This document shows, in pieces, positions 32,585-41,329 of a DNA stretch of 64,000 nucleotides. Source of the DNA: Streptomyces sp. MUM 178J (lineage in GTDB: Bacteria > Actinomycetota > Actinomycetes > Streptomycetales > Streptomycetaceae); assembly GCF_022414575.1 (NCBI RefSeq), contig NZ_JADWYQ010000004.1, positions 1 through 64,000 on the forward strand, written 5' to 3'. The number at the start of each line of letters is the position of its first letter. The stretch's first letter is position 1. A program made the translations under genes and the position numbers. The notes under the pieces are model-generated. The model saw only the letters and a program-made list of their open reading frames with translations, was not told where the DNA came from and did no database searches.

Positions 32585-32628
32585 TGTTCGGACAAAGTAT
32601 TGACGGCTCGGGGCTGCCTGCGTAGAAA
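32585..32628 (+). promoter_or_regulatory. Promoter of the ABC uptake operon with overlapping operator copy 2
   Basis: The operator-like TGTTCGGACAAAGTATTGAC (from 32585) overlaps a -35 box TTGACG (32600-32605). Seventeen bases later comes a -10-like TAGAAA (32623-32628). Binding there would block RNA polymerase directly. Confidence 0.6.
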
Positions 32629-32676
32629 CTCTCCTCAGCCGCCACGGGGCGGCCGGGAGAGAAGGCGGGACCCACC

Positions 32677-33705
32677 ATGCGCAATGCCCGAACAGTCCTG
32701 AGAGCCCATCGAGCCCGTACGGCGGCAGCTCTGCTCGCCGCACTGGCACTCGCCGCGACCGCCGGATGCAGCAGCTCCGGGGGCAAGGGGGCCGACGACA
32801 AGCCCTCCGACGGGGCAGCGGCCGGCGGCAAGCCCGCCGCCACCGAGCGAATGAAGATCGCGATGGTCACCCACTCCGGCGAGGGCGACACTTTCTGGGA
32901 CATCGTCCAGAGCGGTGCGAAGGTCGCCGCGAGCAAGGACAACGTCGAGTTCCTCTACGCCGCCAACAAGGAGGGCAAGGAACAGGCCCAGCTCGTCCAG
33001 ACCTACATCGACCAGAAGGTCGACGGGATCGTGGTCACCCTCGCCAAGCCGGAGGCCATGCAGGACGTCGTCAAGAAGGCCGTCGCCGCGGGCATCCCCG
33101 TGGTCACCATCAACTCCGGAGCGGAGTTCTCCAAGGAGCTGGGCGCGCTCGGCCACATCGGCCAGGACGAGTCCGTGGCGGGCGAGGCCGTAGGCGAGGA
33201 GCTCAACAGGCGCGGCAAGCAGAAAGCTCTCTGCGTGATCCACGAGCAGGGCAACGTCTCCCTCGAAGCCCGCTGCGCCGGAGTGAAGAAGACCTTCCGG
33301 GGCACGGTGGAGAACCTGAACGTCGAGGGCACCAACATGCCCGCCTCCACCTCCTCCATCGAGGCCAAGCTGCAGAGCTCCAAGGACATCGACGCCGTCG
33401 TCACGCTGGGCGCGCCCTTCGCCGCCGCCTCCGTCCAGGCCAGGGAGGGTGCGGGCTCCAAGGCGGAGATCGACACGTTTGACCTCAACGCCGAGGTGGT
33501 CAAGCGGCTCAAGGCCAAGGAGATCGGCTTCGCCGTCGACCAGCAGCCCTACCTCCAGGGCTACCTCGCCGTCGACGAACTCTGGCTCCACAAGGTCAAC
33601 GGCAATGTGATCGGAGGCGGCAAGCCGGTGCTGACCGGGCCCGCCCTGGTCACCGAGAAGGATGTGCCGGCGCTGGAGAAGCTCACGGCCGACGGCACCC
33701 GATGA
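32677..33705 (+). CDS. Sugar ABC transporter substrate-binding lipoprotein (first of two)
   Basis: A 342-residue lipoprotein with an Arg-rich N terminus, hydrophobic core and lipobox ending at Cys31 (ATAGC). The mature part is a type I periplasmic-binding fold of the ribose/inositol class: MVTHSGEGDTFWDIVQSGAK, VDGIVVTLAKPEAM, IPVVTINSGAE, GHIGQDESVAGEAVGEEL. The C-terminal FAVDQQPYLQGYLAVDEL is typical of the family. It is the first gene of an SBP-SBP-permease-ATPase operon. The stop overlaps the following ATG (ATGA). Confidence 0.92.
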   Translation: MRNARTVLRAHRARTAAALLAALALAATAGCSSSGGKGADDKPSDGAAAGGKPAATERMKIAMVTHSGEGDTFWDIVQSGAKVAASKDNVEFLYAANKEGKEQAQLVQTYIDQKVDGIVVTLAKPEAMQDVVKKAVAAGIPVVTINSGAEFSKELGALGHIGQDESVAGEAVGEELNRRGKQKALCVIHEQGNVSLEARCAGVKKTFRGTVENLNVEGTNMPASTSSIEAKLQSSKDIDAVVTLGAPFAAASVQAREGAGSKAEIDTFDLNAEVVKRLKAKEIGFAVDQQPYLQGYLAVDELWLHKVNGNVIGGGKPVLTGPALVTEKDVPALEKLTADGTR

Positions 33706-33791
33706 CCGCGCTCACCATCGCCGTGAACCATACTTGGGCGGCCGGACCGGGACGTTTCGACCCCCGGCCGCACCGAGGAGCACAGGCCGGC

Positions 33792-34835
33792 ATGGCCGCA
33801 CAGCAAGAAGGGCACGGCGTCGTGGCAAGGGCAAGGACAGGGGTACGCGCGCTCGGCGCGGTGCTCGCGGCGGTACTCGGAGCCACGCTCACCGCCTGCA
33901 GCAGCACCGGCGGCAAGCGCGCCGAGGACGCCCGCAAGGCGCAGCAGGCCGCCGGGCGGGCCGCCGTCACCACCCCCCGGTGGACCTTCGCCATGGTCAC
34001 CCACTCCGGGGACGGCGACACCTTCTGGGACATCGTGCAGAGCGGGGCCGAGCAGGCCGCCGCCAAGGACAACGTCGACTTCCTGTACGCGCACAGCGAC
34101 GAGGGGCAGCAGCAGGCCCAGCTCGTCCAGTCGTACATCGACAAGGACGTCGACGGCCTGGTCGTCACGCTGGCCAAGCCCGATGCGATGAAGTCCGTCG
34201 TCGGCAAGGCCGTCGCCGCCGGCATTCCGGTGATCACCGTGAACTCCGGATCCGCCGAGTCGCGGGAACTGGGCGCCCTCACCCATGTCGGCCAGGACGA
34301 GACGATCGCCGGCGAGGCCGTCGGCGACGAACTCGACCGGCGCGGCAGGAAGAAGGCCCTGTGCGTGCTGCACGAGCAGGGCAACGTCGGCCACGAGCAG
34401 CGCTGCGCCGGAGCGGAGAAGGCCTTCGACGGCGAAATGCAGAGCCTTTACGTCGAGGGCGCAAACATGCCCGACGTGCGGGCGGCCATCGAGGCCAAGC
34501 TGCAGTCCGACCGCTCGATCGACGCCGTTGTGACCCTGGGCGCGCCGTTCGCGGACGCCGCGGTCCAGGCCAAGCGGAGCGCGGGAAGCAAGGCCGAGAT
34601 CGACACCTTTGACCTCAACGAGAAGGTCGCCACAGCCCTTCAGGCCGGGTCGCTCGGGTTCGCCGTCGACCAGCAGCCCCATCTACAGGGCTACCAGGCC
34701 GTGGATCTGCTGTGGCTCTACAAGTACAACGCCGAGGTGCTCGGCGGCGGGCGCCCGGTGCTGACCGGGCCGCAGATCGTCACCCGCGACGACGCCGCCG
34801 AGCTGCGGGACTACACGGAGCGGGGAACCCGATGA
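33792..34835 (+). CDS. Sugar ABC transporter substrate-binding lipoprotein (second, paralogous)
   Basis: A 347-residue close paralogue of the preceding gene, sharing long identical blocks (MVTHSG-GDTFWDIVQSG, VTLAKP-AM, AEIDTFDLNE, FAVDQQP-LQGY). The signal peptide ends in a lipobox at Cys36 (TLTAC). A start at 33702 would overlap the previous stop as ATGA but puts 30 extra polar residues before the signal peptide. I prefer ATG 33792 (GAGGAG upstream); GTG 33822 is also possible. Tandem binding proteins with one permease suggest that two related ligands share one channel. Confidence 0.88.
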   Translation: MAAQQEGHGVVARARTGVRALGAVLAAVLGATLTACSSTGGKRAEDARKAQQAAGRAAVTTPRWTFAMVTHSGDGDTFWDIVQSGAEQAAAKDNVDFLYAHSDEGQQQAQLVQSYIDKDVDGLVVTLAKPDAMKSVVGKAVAAGIPVITVNSGSAESRELGALTHVGQDETIAGEAVGDELDRRGRKKALCVLHEQGNVGHEQRCAGAEKAFDGEMQSLYVEGANMPDVRAAIEAKLQSDRSIDAVVTLGAPFADAAVQAKRSAGSKAEIDTFDLNEKVATALQAGSLGFAVDQQPHLQGYQAVDLLWLYKYNAEVLGGGRPVLTGPQIVTRDDAAELRDYTERGTR

Positions 34836-35890
34836 GCGCGACCGCACCACCTGCCGCCACACCGCAGAAGACTGAGGACGAGCGGCTGCTGCACACCTCA
34901 CCGCTGCGCAGACTGCTCGGCCGCCCGGAACTGGGCTCGGTCGTCGGCGCCGTCGCGGTCTTCATCTTCTTCTCGGTCGTCGCGGATTCGTTTCTGCAGA
35001 CGTCCAGCTTCTCGACCGTCCTGTACGCGGCCTCCACGCTCGGCATCATGGCCGTGCCGGTGGCGCTGCTGATGATCGGCGGGGAGTTCGACCTGTCGGC
35101 GGGCGTCCTGGTCACCACCTCGGCGCTGGTCTCCTCGATGGTCAGCTACCAGCTGACCGCGAACGTATGGGTCGGGGTGACGGTGTCGCTGCTGGCCACC
35201 CTGGCGGTCGGCGTCTTCAACGGAGTGCTGCTCACCCGCACCAAGCTCCCCAGCTTCATCATCACACTCGGCACCTTTCTGATGCTGACCGGCCTCAACC
35301 TCGGGTTCACCAAGCTGATCAGCGGCACGGTGTCCACCAAGTCCATCGCCGACATGGACGGTTTTGAATCAGCGAAGGCGCTGTTCGCCTCCCAGCTCAC
35401 CATCGGCGACGTCAGTCTCAAGGTGACGATCCTGTGGTGGTTCGCGCTGGTGGCCCTGGCCACCTGGATCCTGCTGCGCACCCGCTTCGGCAACTGGATC
35501 TTCGCGGTCGGCGGCAACGCGCCCGCGGCGCGCGCGGTCGGCGTGCCGGTCGTCAGGACCAAGATCGGGCTTTATATGGGCGTCGGCTTCTGCGCCTGGG
35601 TCTCCGGGCAGCATCTGCTGTTCTCGTTCGACGTCGTCCAGTCCGGCGAGGGCGTCGGCAACGAGCTGACGTACATCATCGCGGCCGTCATCGGCGGCTG
35701 TCTGATCACCGGCGGCTACGGGTCGGCGATCGGCTCGGCCGTCGGCGCGTTCATCTTCGGCATGACCAGCAAGGGCATCGTCTACGCGGAGTGGAACCCG
35801 GACTGGTTCAAGTTCTTCCTCGGAGCGATGCTCCTTCTGGCCACCCTGCTGAACGCATGGGTCCGCAAGCGCGCGGAGGCGACGAAATGA
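34832..35890 (+). CDS. Sugar ABC transporter permease (RbsC/XylH type)
   Basis: A 352-residue integral membrane protein with about nine to ten helices and the BPD_transp_2 features [20 protein letters not shown] (about 71-90) and [20 protein letters not shown] (about 228-247). The ATG overlaps the stop of the second binding protein, and its own stop overlaps the ATPase start. The single permease presumably dimerises and serves both lipoproteins. Confidence 0.93.
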   Translation: MSATAPPAATPQKTEDERLLHTSPLRRLLGRPELGSVVGAVAVFIFFSVVADSFLQTSSFSTVLYAASTLGIMAVPVALLMIGGEFDLSAGVLVTTSALVSSMVSYQLTANVWVGVTVSLLATLAVGVFNGVLLTRTKLPSFIITLGTFLMLTGLNLGFTKLISGTVSTKSIADMDGFESAKALFASQLTIGDVSLKVTILWWFALVALATWILLRTRFGNWIFAVGGNAPAARAVGVPVVRTKIGLYMGVGFCAWVSGQHLLFSFDVVQSGEGVGNELTYIIAAVIGGCLITGGYGSAIGSAVGAFIFGMTSKGIVYAEWNPDWFKFFLGAMLLLATLLNAWVRKRAEATK

Positions 35891-36675
35891 CCACGACCGC
35901 TGTCTCGGCCCCCCTTGTCGAGCTGACCGACGTCAGCAAGTACTACGGCAACATCCGCGCCCTCGAAGGCGTCTCCCTGGCGGTCGACGCCGGGCAGATC
36001 ACCTGTGTGCTGGGCGACAACGGCGCGGGCAAGTCCACCCTCATCAAGATCATCGCGGGTCTGCACCAGCATGACGCGGGCGCCTTTCGCATCGAGGGCG
36101 AGGACACCCGCCTCGCCAACCCGCGCGAGGCGCTGGACCGGGGCATCGCCACCGTCTACCAGGACCTCGCGGTGGTGCCGCTGATGCCCGTCTGGCGGAA
36201 CTTCTTCCTCGGCTCCGAGCCGACGAAGGGCGCGGGGCCCTTCAAACGCCTCGACGTCGCGACGATGCGCGAGACCACACGCGCCGAACTGCTGCGGATG
36301 GGCATCGACCTCCGCGACGTCGACCAGCCCATCGGCACGCTCTCCGGCGGGGAGCGCCAGTGTGTGGCGATCGCCCGCGCCGTCTACTTCGGCGCGAAGG
36401 TCCTCGTCCTCGACGAGCCGACCGCCGCGCTCGGCGTCAAGCAGTCCGGCGTCGTGCTGAAGTACGTCGCCGCGGCGCGGGACGCGGGGCTGGGCGTGGT
36501 GCTGATCACCCACAACCCGCACCACGCGTACCTGGTCGGCGACCGCTTCGTGCTGCTGAAGCGCGGCGCGATGACGGCGAGCCACACGAAGGACTCGGTG
36601 AGCCTCGACGAGCTGACGCGGCAGATGGCGGGTGGGAGCGAGCTGGACGACCTGCGGCACGAGCTGGAGCGGTAA
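35887..36675 (+). CDS. Sugar ABC transporter ATP-binding protein
   Basis: A 262-residue single-domain ATPase with Walker [13 protein letters not shown] (about 44-55), signature [14 protein letters not shown], Walker [13 protein letters not shown] and switch His in LITHNPHH. Sugar importers of the ribose type often have duplicated 500-residue ATPases, whereas this is the single-domain form (as in inositol/xylose systems of actinobacteria). It is coupled to the permease by ATGA. A repeat tract follows the stop. Confidence 0.93.
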   Translation: MTTTAVSAPLVELTDVSKYYGNIRALEGVSLAVDAGQITCVLGDNGAGKSTLIKIIAGLHQHDAGAFRIEGEDTRLANPREALDRGIATVYQDLAVVPLMPVWRNFFLGSEPTKGAGPFKRLDVATMRETTRAELLRMGIDLRDVDQPIGTLSGGERQCVAIARAVYFGAKVLVLDEPTAALGVKQSGVVLKYVAAARDAGLGVVLITHNPHHAYLVGDRFVLLKRGAMTASHTKDSVSLDELTRQMAGGSELDDLRHELER

Positions 36676-37136
36676 CGGCGACCACCGGGCTCCGCCCCGG
36701 GCTCCGTTTCACGGGCTCCGCCCCGGGCTCCGTTTCACGGGCTCCGCCCCGGGCTCCGTTTCACGGGCTCCGCCCCCGGACCCCCGCGTCTCAATCTCCC
36801 CCGGCTACCGCTGGGCGGTACCCCCAGGCGGGGCTGGAAGATCCAGCCCGTTGGGGGCGCCTCCGTGGGGATACCCCCGGACGAAGTCCGGGGGAGGCAG
36901 ACGGGGGGAGGTTGATGGCACGGCCGAAGGCCGTACAGGGGGTCCAGGGGCAGAACCCCCGACAATCCAGCCCCATGCGGGTACCCCCGGACGGAGTCCG
37001 GAGGAGCTTGAGGAGAGGGGTCCCGGGGCGAAGCCCCGGGTTCGGAGGCGGCCCGCCGCGGGCGCGCCCCGTTCCCGCCCCCGCCCAATGGCAGAATCGG
37101 TTCCTGACCGCACCCGCCCCCAACCCTCCAGGGGAC
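36676..37136. repeat. Intergenic repeat tract: 26-bp direct repeats and dispersed elements
   Basis: There is no gene here. Three perfect 26-bp units (start CGGGCTCCGCCCCGGGCTCC) lie at 36686-36711, 36712-36737 and 36738-36763, with a fourth partial copy to 36776. From about 36938 to 37060 there are two diverged copies of the dispersed GGGGTCCGGGGC-type element with PyrGGACGGAGTCCGG hairpins. The array is self-complementary and may terminate or stabilise the transporter mRNA and so separate it from the kinase gene. Confidence 0.6.
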
Positions 37137-38297
37137 ATGAGTACGTACCGCGACTTCGCGAACCGAGGCTCCGCCCGCGCCACCGTCCTGCGGACCGTGG
37201 GGACACGCGAGCGCCGCTCGCATCTGTCCTCGCCGCGGGTGCCCACCGTGGGGATCGACATCGGCGGCACCAAGGTGATGGCGGGCGTCGTCGACGCCGA
37301 CGGGGTGATCCTGGAGAAGGTCCGCACGGAGACGCCGGACAAGTCCAAGAGCCCCAAGGTCGTCGAGGACGTCATCTGCGAGCTGGTGCTCGACCTCTCC
37401 GACCGCCACGATGTGCACGCCGTCGGCATCGGCGCGGCGGGCTGGGTCGACGCGGACCGCGCCAGCGTGCTCTTCGCCCCCCACCTCGCCTGGCGCAACG
37501 AGCCCCTGCGGGACGCGCTTTCCGCCCGTCTCGCCGTCCCCGTCCTGGTGGACAACGACGCGAACGCCGCCGCCTGGGCGGAGTGGCGATTCGGCGCGGG
37601 CCGCGGCGAGGACCATCTCGTCATGATCACGCTTGGCACCGGCATCGGCGGCGCGATCCTGGAGGACGGCCGGGTCAAGCGCGGCAAGTACGGCGTGGCC
37701 GGTGAGTTCGGCCATATGCAGGTGGTGCCCGGCGGCCACCGCTGCCCCTGCGGCAACCGCGGCTGCTGGGAGCAGTACAGCTCGGGCAACGCCCTCGTCC
37801 GAGAGGCCCGTGAGCTGGCCGCCGCCGACTCCCCGGTCGCGTACAACATCATCGAACGGGTCAAGGGGAACATCCCGGATATCACCGGCCCGCTGATCAC
37901 CGAGCTGGCCAGGGAGGGCGACGCCATGTGCATCGAACTCCTCGAGGACATAGGGCAGTGGCTCGGCGTCGGCATCGCCAACCTCGCCGCCGCCCTCGAC
38001 CCCTCCTGCTTCGTCATCGGCGGTGGCGTGAGCGCCGCCGACGATCTGCTCATCGGTCCCGCCCGCGACGCCTTCCGCCGCCATCTCACCGGCCGCGGCT
38101 ACCGCCCCGAGGCACGCATCGCCAAGGCCCAGCTCGGCCCCGAAGCCGGTATGGTCGGCGCCGCGGACCTCGCCAGGCTGGTGGCGCGCCGCTTCCGCCG
38201 GGCCACCCGGCGTCGGGTGGAGCGCCATGAGCGGTACGAGCGCTATGCGCAGGCGCTCCGCAACCCGAGCACTGCCCGCCCCACCCAGGAACCGTAG
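37137..38297 (+). CDS. ROK-family sugar kinase (glucokinase-like)
   Basis: A 386-residue ROK kinase. After a 37-residue basic extension comes the phosphate-binding VGIDIGGTKVMAGVVD, then VDNDANAAAWAEWRFGAG with the catalytic Asp. The zinc motif RCPCGNRGCWEQYSSG and the C-terminal DPSCFVIGGGVSAADDLL follow. The CxCGxxGCxE motif marks it as an enzyme rather than a ROK repressor, and there is no helix-turn-helix. Placed after the transporter, it probably phosphorylates the imported sugar; glucokinase activity is the default family function. The last 35 residues are very basic. Confidence 0.9.
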   Translation: MSTYRDFANRGSARATVLRTVGTRERRSHLSSPRVPTVGIDIGGTKVMAGVVDADGVILEKVRTETPDKSKSPKVVEDVICELVLDLSDRHDVHAVGIGAAGWVDADRASVLFAPHLAWRNEPLRDALSARLAVPVLVDNDANAAAWAEWRFGAGRGEDHLVMITLGTGIGGAILEDGRVKRGKYGVAGEFGHMQVVPGGHRCPCGNRGCWEQYSSGNALVREARELAAADSPVAYNIIERVKGNIPDITGPLITELAREGDAMCIELLEDIGQWLGVGIANLAAALDPSCFVIGGGVSAADDLLIGPARDAFRRHLTGRGYRPEARIAKAQLGPEAGMVGAADLARLVARRFRRATRRRVERHERYERYAQALRNPSTARPTQEP

Positions 38298-38299
38298 CC

Positions 38300-38956
38300 A
38301 TGACCCTGCCCCACCAGCCGCCCACCGCTCCCTCGCCCGGCCGGCTCCCGGAGCCCGGCCTGCACGCGGAGTCCGGCCTGCACGCGGAGTCCGCCCGCCT
38401 CCCGGAGTCCCCTCGGCTCCCGGCGCCCGAGCCCCATCGCCGCATGATCCTCCGCCGTCTGCTGACGCTCGTCATCATCGTGCTGCTGATCGGCATCCCG
38501 GCCGGCTATCTCGTGGTGTCCGCGGAGCAGAGCCGGGCCAGCGGCCGCGACAAGGAGGCCGAGTCCTCGGCCACCGGTCTGCGCGACTTCTGGCCCTCGC
38601 TGATGAAGCGCCGCGTCTTCGAAGTGCCGATCCCCGCAGGCTCCGCGCACGTCGCCTACTACGAGACCAGCAATTGGAAGACCAGCCGGCTCTATGTGCA
38701 GTTCAGCACAACCCCCGAGGGTCTGGACGCCTTCCTGAAGGACGTCGGGACCGACAGCGGGGAACTGGCGGACGGCGAGGTCACCATCAGCGACCGCGAT
38801 GCGGCGACCGTCGGCTGGGACTTCGACGTCCCGGACCATGACTGGCGGGGGACCACTCACCGGCAGCAGGACCCCCGGCCGACCCGGGACATCACGGTCG
38901 ATCTGACCGAGCCCCAACGCCCTTGGGTGTACGTGGTGTCCACCACCAACCCATGA
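38300..38956 (+). CDS. Single-pass membrane protein, unknown function
   Basis: A 218-residue protein. The first 48 residues are Pro/Glu-rich and carry two copies of GLHAES. One transmembrane helix (about 52-72, LLTLVIIVLLIGIPAGYLVV) follows. An extracytoplasmic domain of about 145 residues (DFWPSLMKRRVFEVPIPAGS, TSRLYVQFSTTPEGLDAFLK) has no recognised family. It starts two bases after the ROK gene stop, so it is probably cotranscribed with it. Confidence 0.8.
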   Translation: MTLPHQPPTAPSPGRLPEPGLHAESGLHAESARLPESPRLPAPEPHRRMILRRLLTLVIIVLLIGIPAGYLVVSAEQSRASGRDKEAESSATGLRDFWPSLMKRRVFEVPIPAGSAHVAYYETSNWKTSRLYVQFSTTPEGLDAFLKDVGTDSGELADGEVTISDRDAATVGWDFDVPDHDWRGTTHRQQDPRPTRDITVDLTEPQRPWVYVVSTTNP

Positions 38957-38998
38957 ATGCCCGGCCCCTGAACGGACCACACCACTGAAGTCATTACC

Positions 38999-40621
38999 GT
39001 GGGTCGGGTGAGTGAGACGCATACGCCCCCGCAGACCCTGCAGCACCGGTGGGACGGCCCGGACGACGCCCCCGTACTCGTCCTCGGGCCATCGCTAGCC
39101 ACCACCTGGCATATGTGGGACCGGCAGATAGCCGAGCTGACACGCCAGTGGCGAGTGCTCCGTTTCGATCTGCCCGGCCATGGCGGAGCGCCCGCCCACC
39201 CCGCCGCCTCCATCGCCGACCTCGCGGGCCGGCTGCTCGCCACGCTCGACGAACTGGGCGTGCAGCGCTTCGGATACGCGGGCTGTGCGGTGGGCGGAGC
39301 GATCGGCATCGAGCTGGCGCTGCGCCGCCCCGACCGGATCGCCGCGCTGGCGCTGGTCGCCGCCTCGCCGCGCTTCGGCACCCCCGACGAGTTCCGCCGG
39401 CGCGGAGGAGTCGTCCGCGCCAACGGCCTCGACCCGATCGCCCGCACTGCGCCCGAGCGCTGGTTCACCCAGGCCTTCGCCGCCGGCCAGCCCGCGATCG
39501 TGGAGTGGGCGGTGCAGATGGTCCGCACCACCGACCCCGGCTGCTATGTCGCCGCCTGCGAGGCGCTCGCCGCCTTCGACGTCACCGCGGAACTCGGCAG
39601 GATCGCCGTCCCCACCCTGGTGGCCGTCGGCTCCGAGGACCAGCTGACCGGGCCCGTGGAGGCCCGCACTCTGGTCGAGGGCATCCCCGACGCCCGCCTC
39701 GCCCTGGTGCCCGGCGCCTCCCACCTGGCCCCCGTCGAACAGCCCGCGGCCGTCACGGAACTGCTCGTCCACCACTTCGCGACCGCCTGGCAGCCCGCCT
39801 CCGACGGCGCCCCGGGCATGAACGCCCCCATGGGACCCGCGCACCACGCCGCTCCGCCCGAGCCGGCCGCGCCCGCGTCCCCCTTCGTGCCTGAGCCGGC
39901 CGCGCCCGCGTCCCCCTTCGTGCCTGAGCCGGCCGCGCCCGCGTCCCCCTTCGTGCCTGAGCCGCCCGCGCCCGCGTCCCCCTTCGTGCCTGAGCCGGCC
40001 GCGCCCGCGTCCCCCTTCGTGCCTGAGCCGGCCGCGCCCGCGTCCCCCTTCGTGCCTGAGCCGCCCGCGCCCGTGCCCCCCTTCGTGCCCGTGCCCGTCC
40101 CCGTGTTCCAGCCCGCATCCGACGCGCCCGAGGCGTCCGCCGCGCCCGAGCCCGCCGCGCCCGCACCCCCGGCAGCCGAGCCCGGCCCGGCCCCGACCGG
40201 CGTCGGCGTGAACGCCGACGGTGCGACCGGGCCCGTGCGCCCCGATCCGTACGAGGCGGGGATGCGGGTACGCCGCGATGTGCTGGGCGACGCCCACGTG
40301 GACCGGGCGAACGCTGCCGCCGACGACTTCACCCGCGATTTCCAGGACCTTCTCACCCGCTATGCCTGGGGGGAGATCTGGACCCGCGACGGCCTGGACC
40401 GGCGCACCCGGAGCTGCATCACCCTCACCGCGCTCGTCGCGGGCGGTCATCTGGACGAACTCGCCTTCCACACCCGTGCCGCGCTGCGCAACGGGCTGAG
40501 CCCCGCCGAGATCCGCGAGGTGCTGCTGCACGCGGCCGTCTACTGCGGGGTCCCCGCGGCCAATTCGGCCTTCCGTGTCGCACAGGCGGTCGTCCAGGAG
40601 GAGACGGGGCCCCGTCCGTAG
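38999..40621 (+). CDS. PcaL-type fusion: 3-oxoadipate enol-lactonase-like domain + repeat linker + 4-carboxymuconolactone decarboxylase
   Basis: A 540-residue fusion. Residues 15-265 form an alpha/beta hydrolase of the PcaD type with the acid (GSEDQLTGP) and the His (GASHLAPVEQ). The nucleophile elbow reads YAGCAVGGAIG, with Ala97 where GxSxG needs Ser. Residues 288-364 are seven 11-residue repeats (PEPAAPASPFV-like). The last 125 residues form a complete carboxymuconolactone decarboxylase domain, with RTRSCITLTALVAGGHLDEL and the AAVYCGVPAANSAFR helix. By family, the protein would perform two late steps of protocatechuate degradation. The first activity is doubtful here. No other pca genes are nearby. 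A second GTG at 39008 could be the start. Confidence 0.85.
   Translation: MGRVSETHTPPQTLQHRWDGPDDAPVLVLGPSLATTWHMWDRQIAELTRQWRVLRFDLPGHGGAPAHPAASIADLAGRLLATLDELGVQRFGYAGCAVGGAIGIELALRRPDRIAALALVAASPRFGTPDEFRRRGGVVRANGLDPIARTAPERWFTQAFAAGQPAIVEWAVQMVRTTDPGCYVAACEALAAFDVTAELGRIAVPTLVAVGSEDQLTGPVEARTLVEGIPDARLALVPGASHLAPVEQPAAVTELLVHHFATAWQPASDGAPGMNAPMGPAHHAAPPEPAAPASPFVPEPAAPASPFVPEPAAPASPFVPEPPAPASPFVPEPAAPASPFVPEPAAPASPFVPEPPAPVPPFVPVPVPVFQPASDAPEASAAPEPAAPAPPAAEPGPAPTGVGVNADGATGPVRPDPYEAGMRVRRDVLGDAHVDRANAAADDFTRDFQDLLTRYAWGEIWTRDGLDRRTRSCITLTALVAGGHLDELAFHTRAALRNGLSPAEIREVLLHAAVYCGVPAANSAFRVAQAVVQEETGPRP
39860..40090 (+). repeat. 33-bp coding tandem repeat (7 copies) in the PcaL-like gene
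   Basis: Seven consecutive 33-bp units beginning at 39860, 39893, 39926, 39959, 39992, 40025 and 40058 encode EP(A/P)APASPFVP. Units 1, 2, 3, 5 and 6 are almost identical in DNA. Unit 4 has CCGCCC for CCGGCC and unit 7 is diverged. The near identity implies recent expansion by slippage or unequal exchange. It forms a Pro/Ala-rich linker between the two enzyme domains. Confidence 0.9.
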
Positions 40622-40633
40622 CAGGATGGGGGC

Positions 40634-41266
40634 ATGAGGCTCACGAAGAAGAAGCACGCCTGCATCCGCCTGGAGAAGGACGGGCAGACGCTCGTCATCG
40701 ACCCCGGCGCCTTCACCGAGGAGGACGCGGCGCTCGGCGCCGACGTCATCCTCGTCACCCATGAGCACATCGACCACTTCAACGAGCAGCGGCTGCGCGC
40801 GGCCCTGGAGTCCAATCCGGCCGCCGCCCTGTGGACCCTGCGCAGCGTCGCCGACCAGATGGCGGCGGCCTTCCCCGGCAGGGTCCACACGGTCGGCCAC
40901 GGCGACCGCTTCACCGCCGCCGGATTCGATGTACAGGTGCACGGCGAGCTGCATGCCGTGATCCACCCGGACATCCCGAGGATTGCCAACGTCGGCTATC
41001 TCGTGGACGGTTCCGTCTTCCACCCGGGCGATGCGCTGACCGTCCCCGAGCACCCGGTCGACACGCTGATGCTGCCCGTGCACGCCCCCTGGAACAAGAT
41101 CTCCGAAGTGATCGACTATGTGCGCGAGGTGAAGCCGCGCCGCGCCGTCGACATCCATGACGCCCTGCTCACCGATCTGGCGCGGCCGATCTACGACAGC
41201 CAGATCGGGGCGCTCGGCGGTGCGGAGCACGGTCGGCTGACGCCGGGGGAGAGCACGGACCTGTGA
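40634..41266 (+). CDS. MBL-fold metallo-hydrolase
   Basis: A 210-residue metallo-beta-lactamase-fold protein of the UlaG-like subgroup. The metal motif THEHIDHF (about 47-54, HxHxDH) is present, together with a later HPGDAL and LPVHAPWNKIS. It starts at ATG 40634, 12 bp after the PcaL-like stop. The substrate is unknown. Stand-alone members of this type occur throughout Streptomyces. Confidence 0.9.
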   Translation: MRLTKKKHACIRLEKDGQTLVIDPGAFTEEDAALGADVILVTHEHIDHFNEQRLRAALESNPAAALWTLRSVADQMAAAFPGRVHTVGHGDRFTAAGFDVQVHGELHAVIHPDIPRIANVGYLVDGSVFHPGDALTVPEHPVDTLMLPVHAPWNKISEVIDYVREVKPRRAVDIHDALLTDLARPIYDSQIGALGGAEHGRLTPGESTDL

Positions 41267-41329
41267 CGGGGGGCTCCCCGGCCGGCCGCGCACCGGTGAC
41301 TGTCGGACCCCGCCGTTAGGGTGGGGTCC

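Noticed and set aside
39860..40090. Possible CRISPR array (regular 33-bp repeats)
   Set aside because: Repeats are contiguous without spacers, in frame, and encode a Pro/Ala linker. No cas genes nearby.
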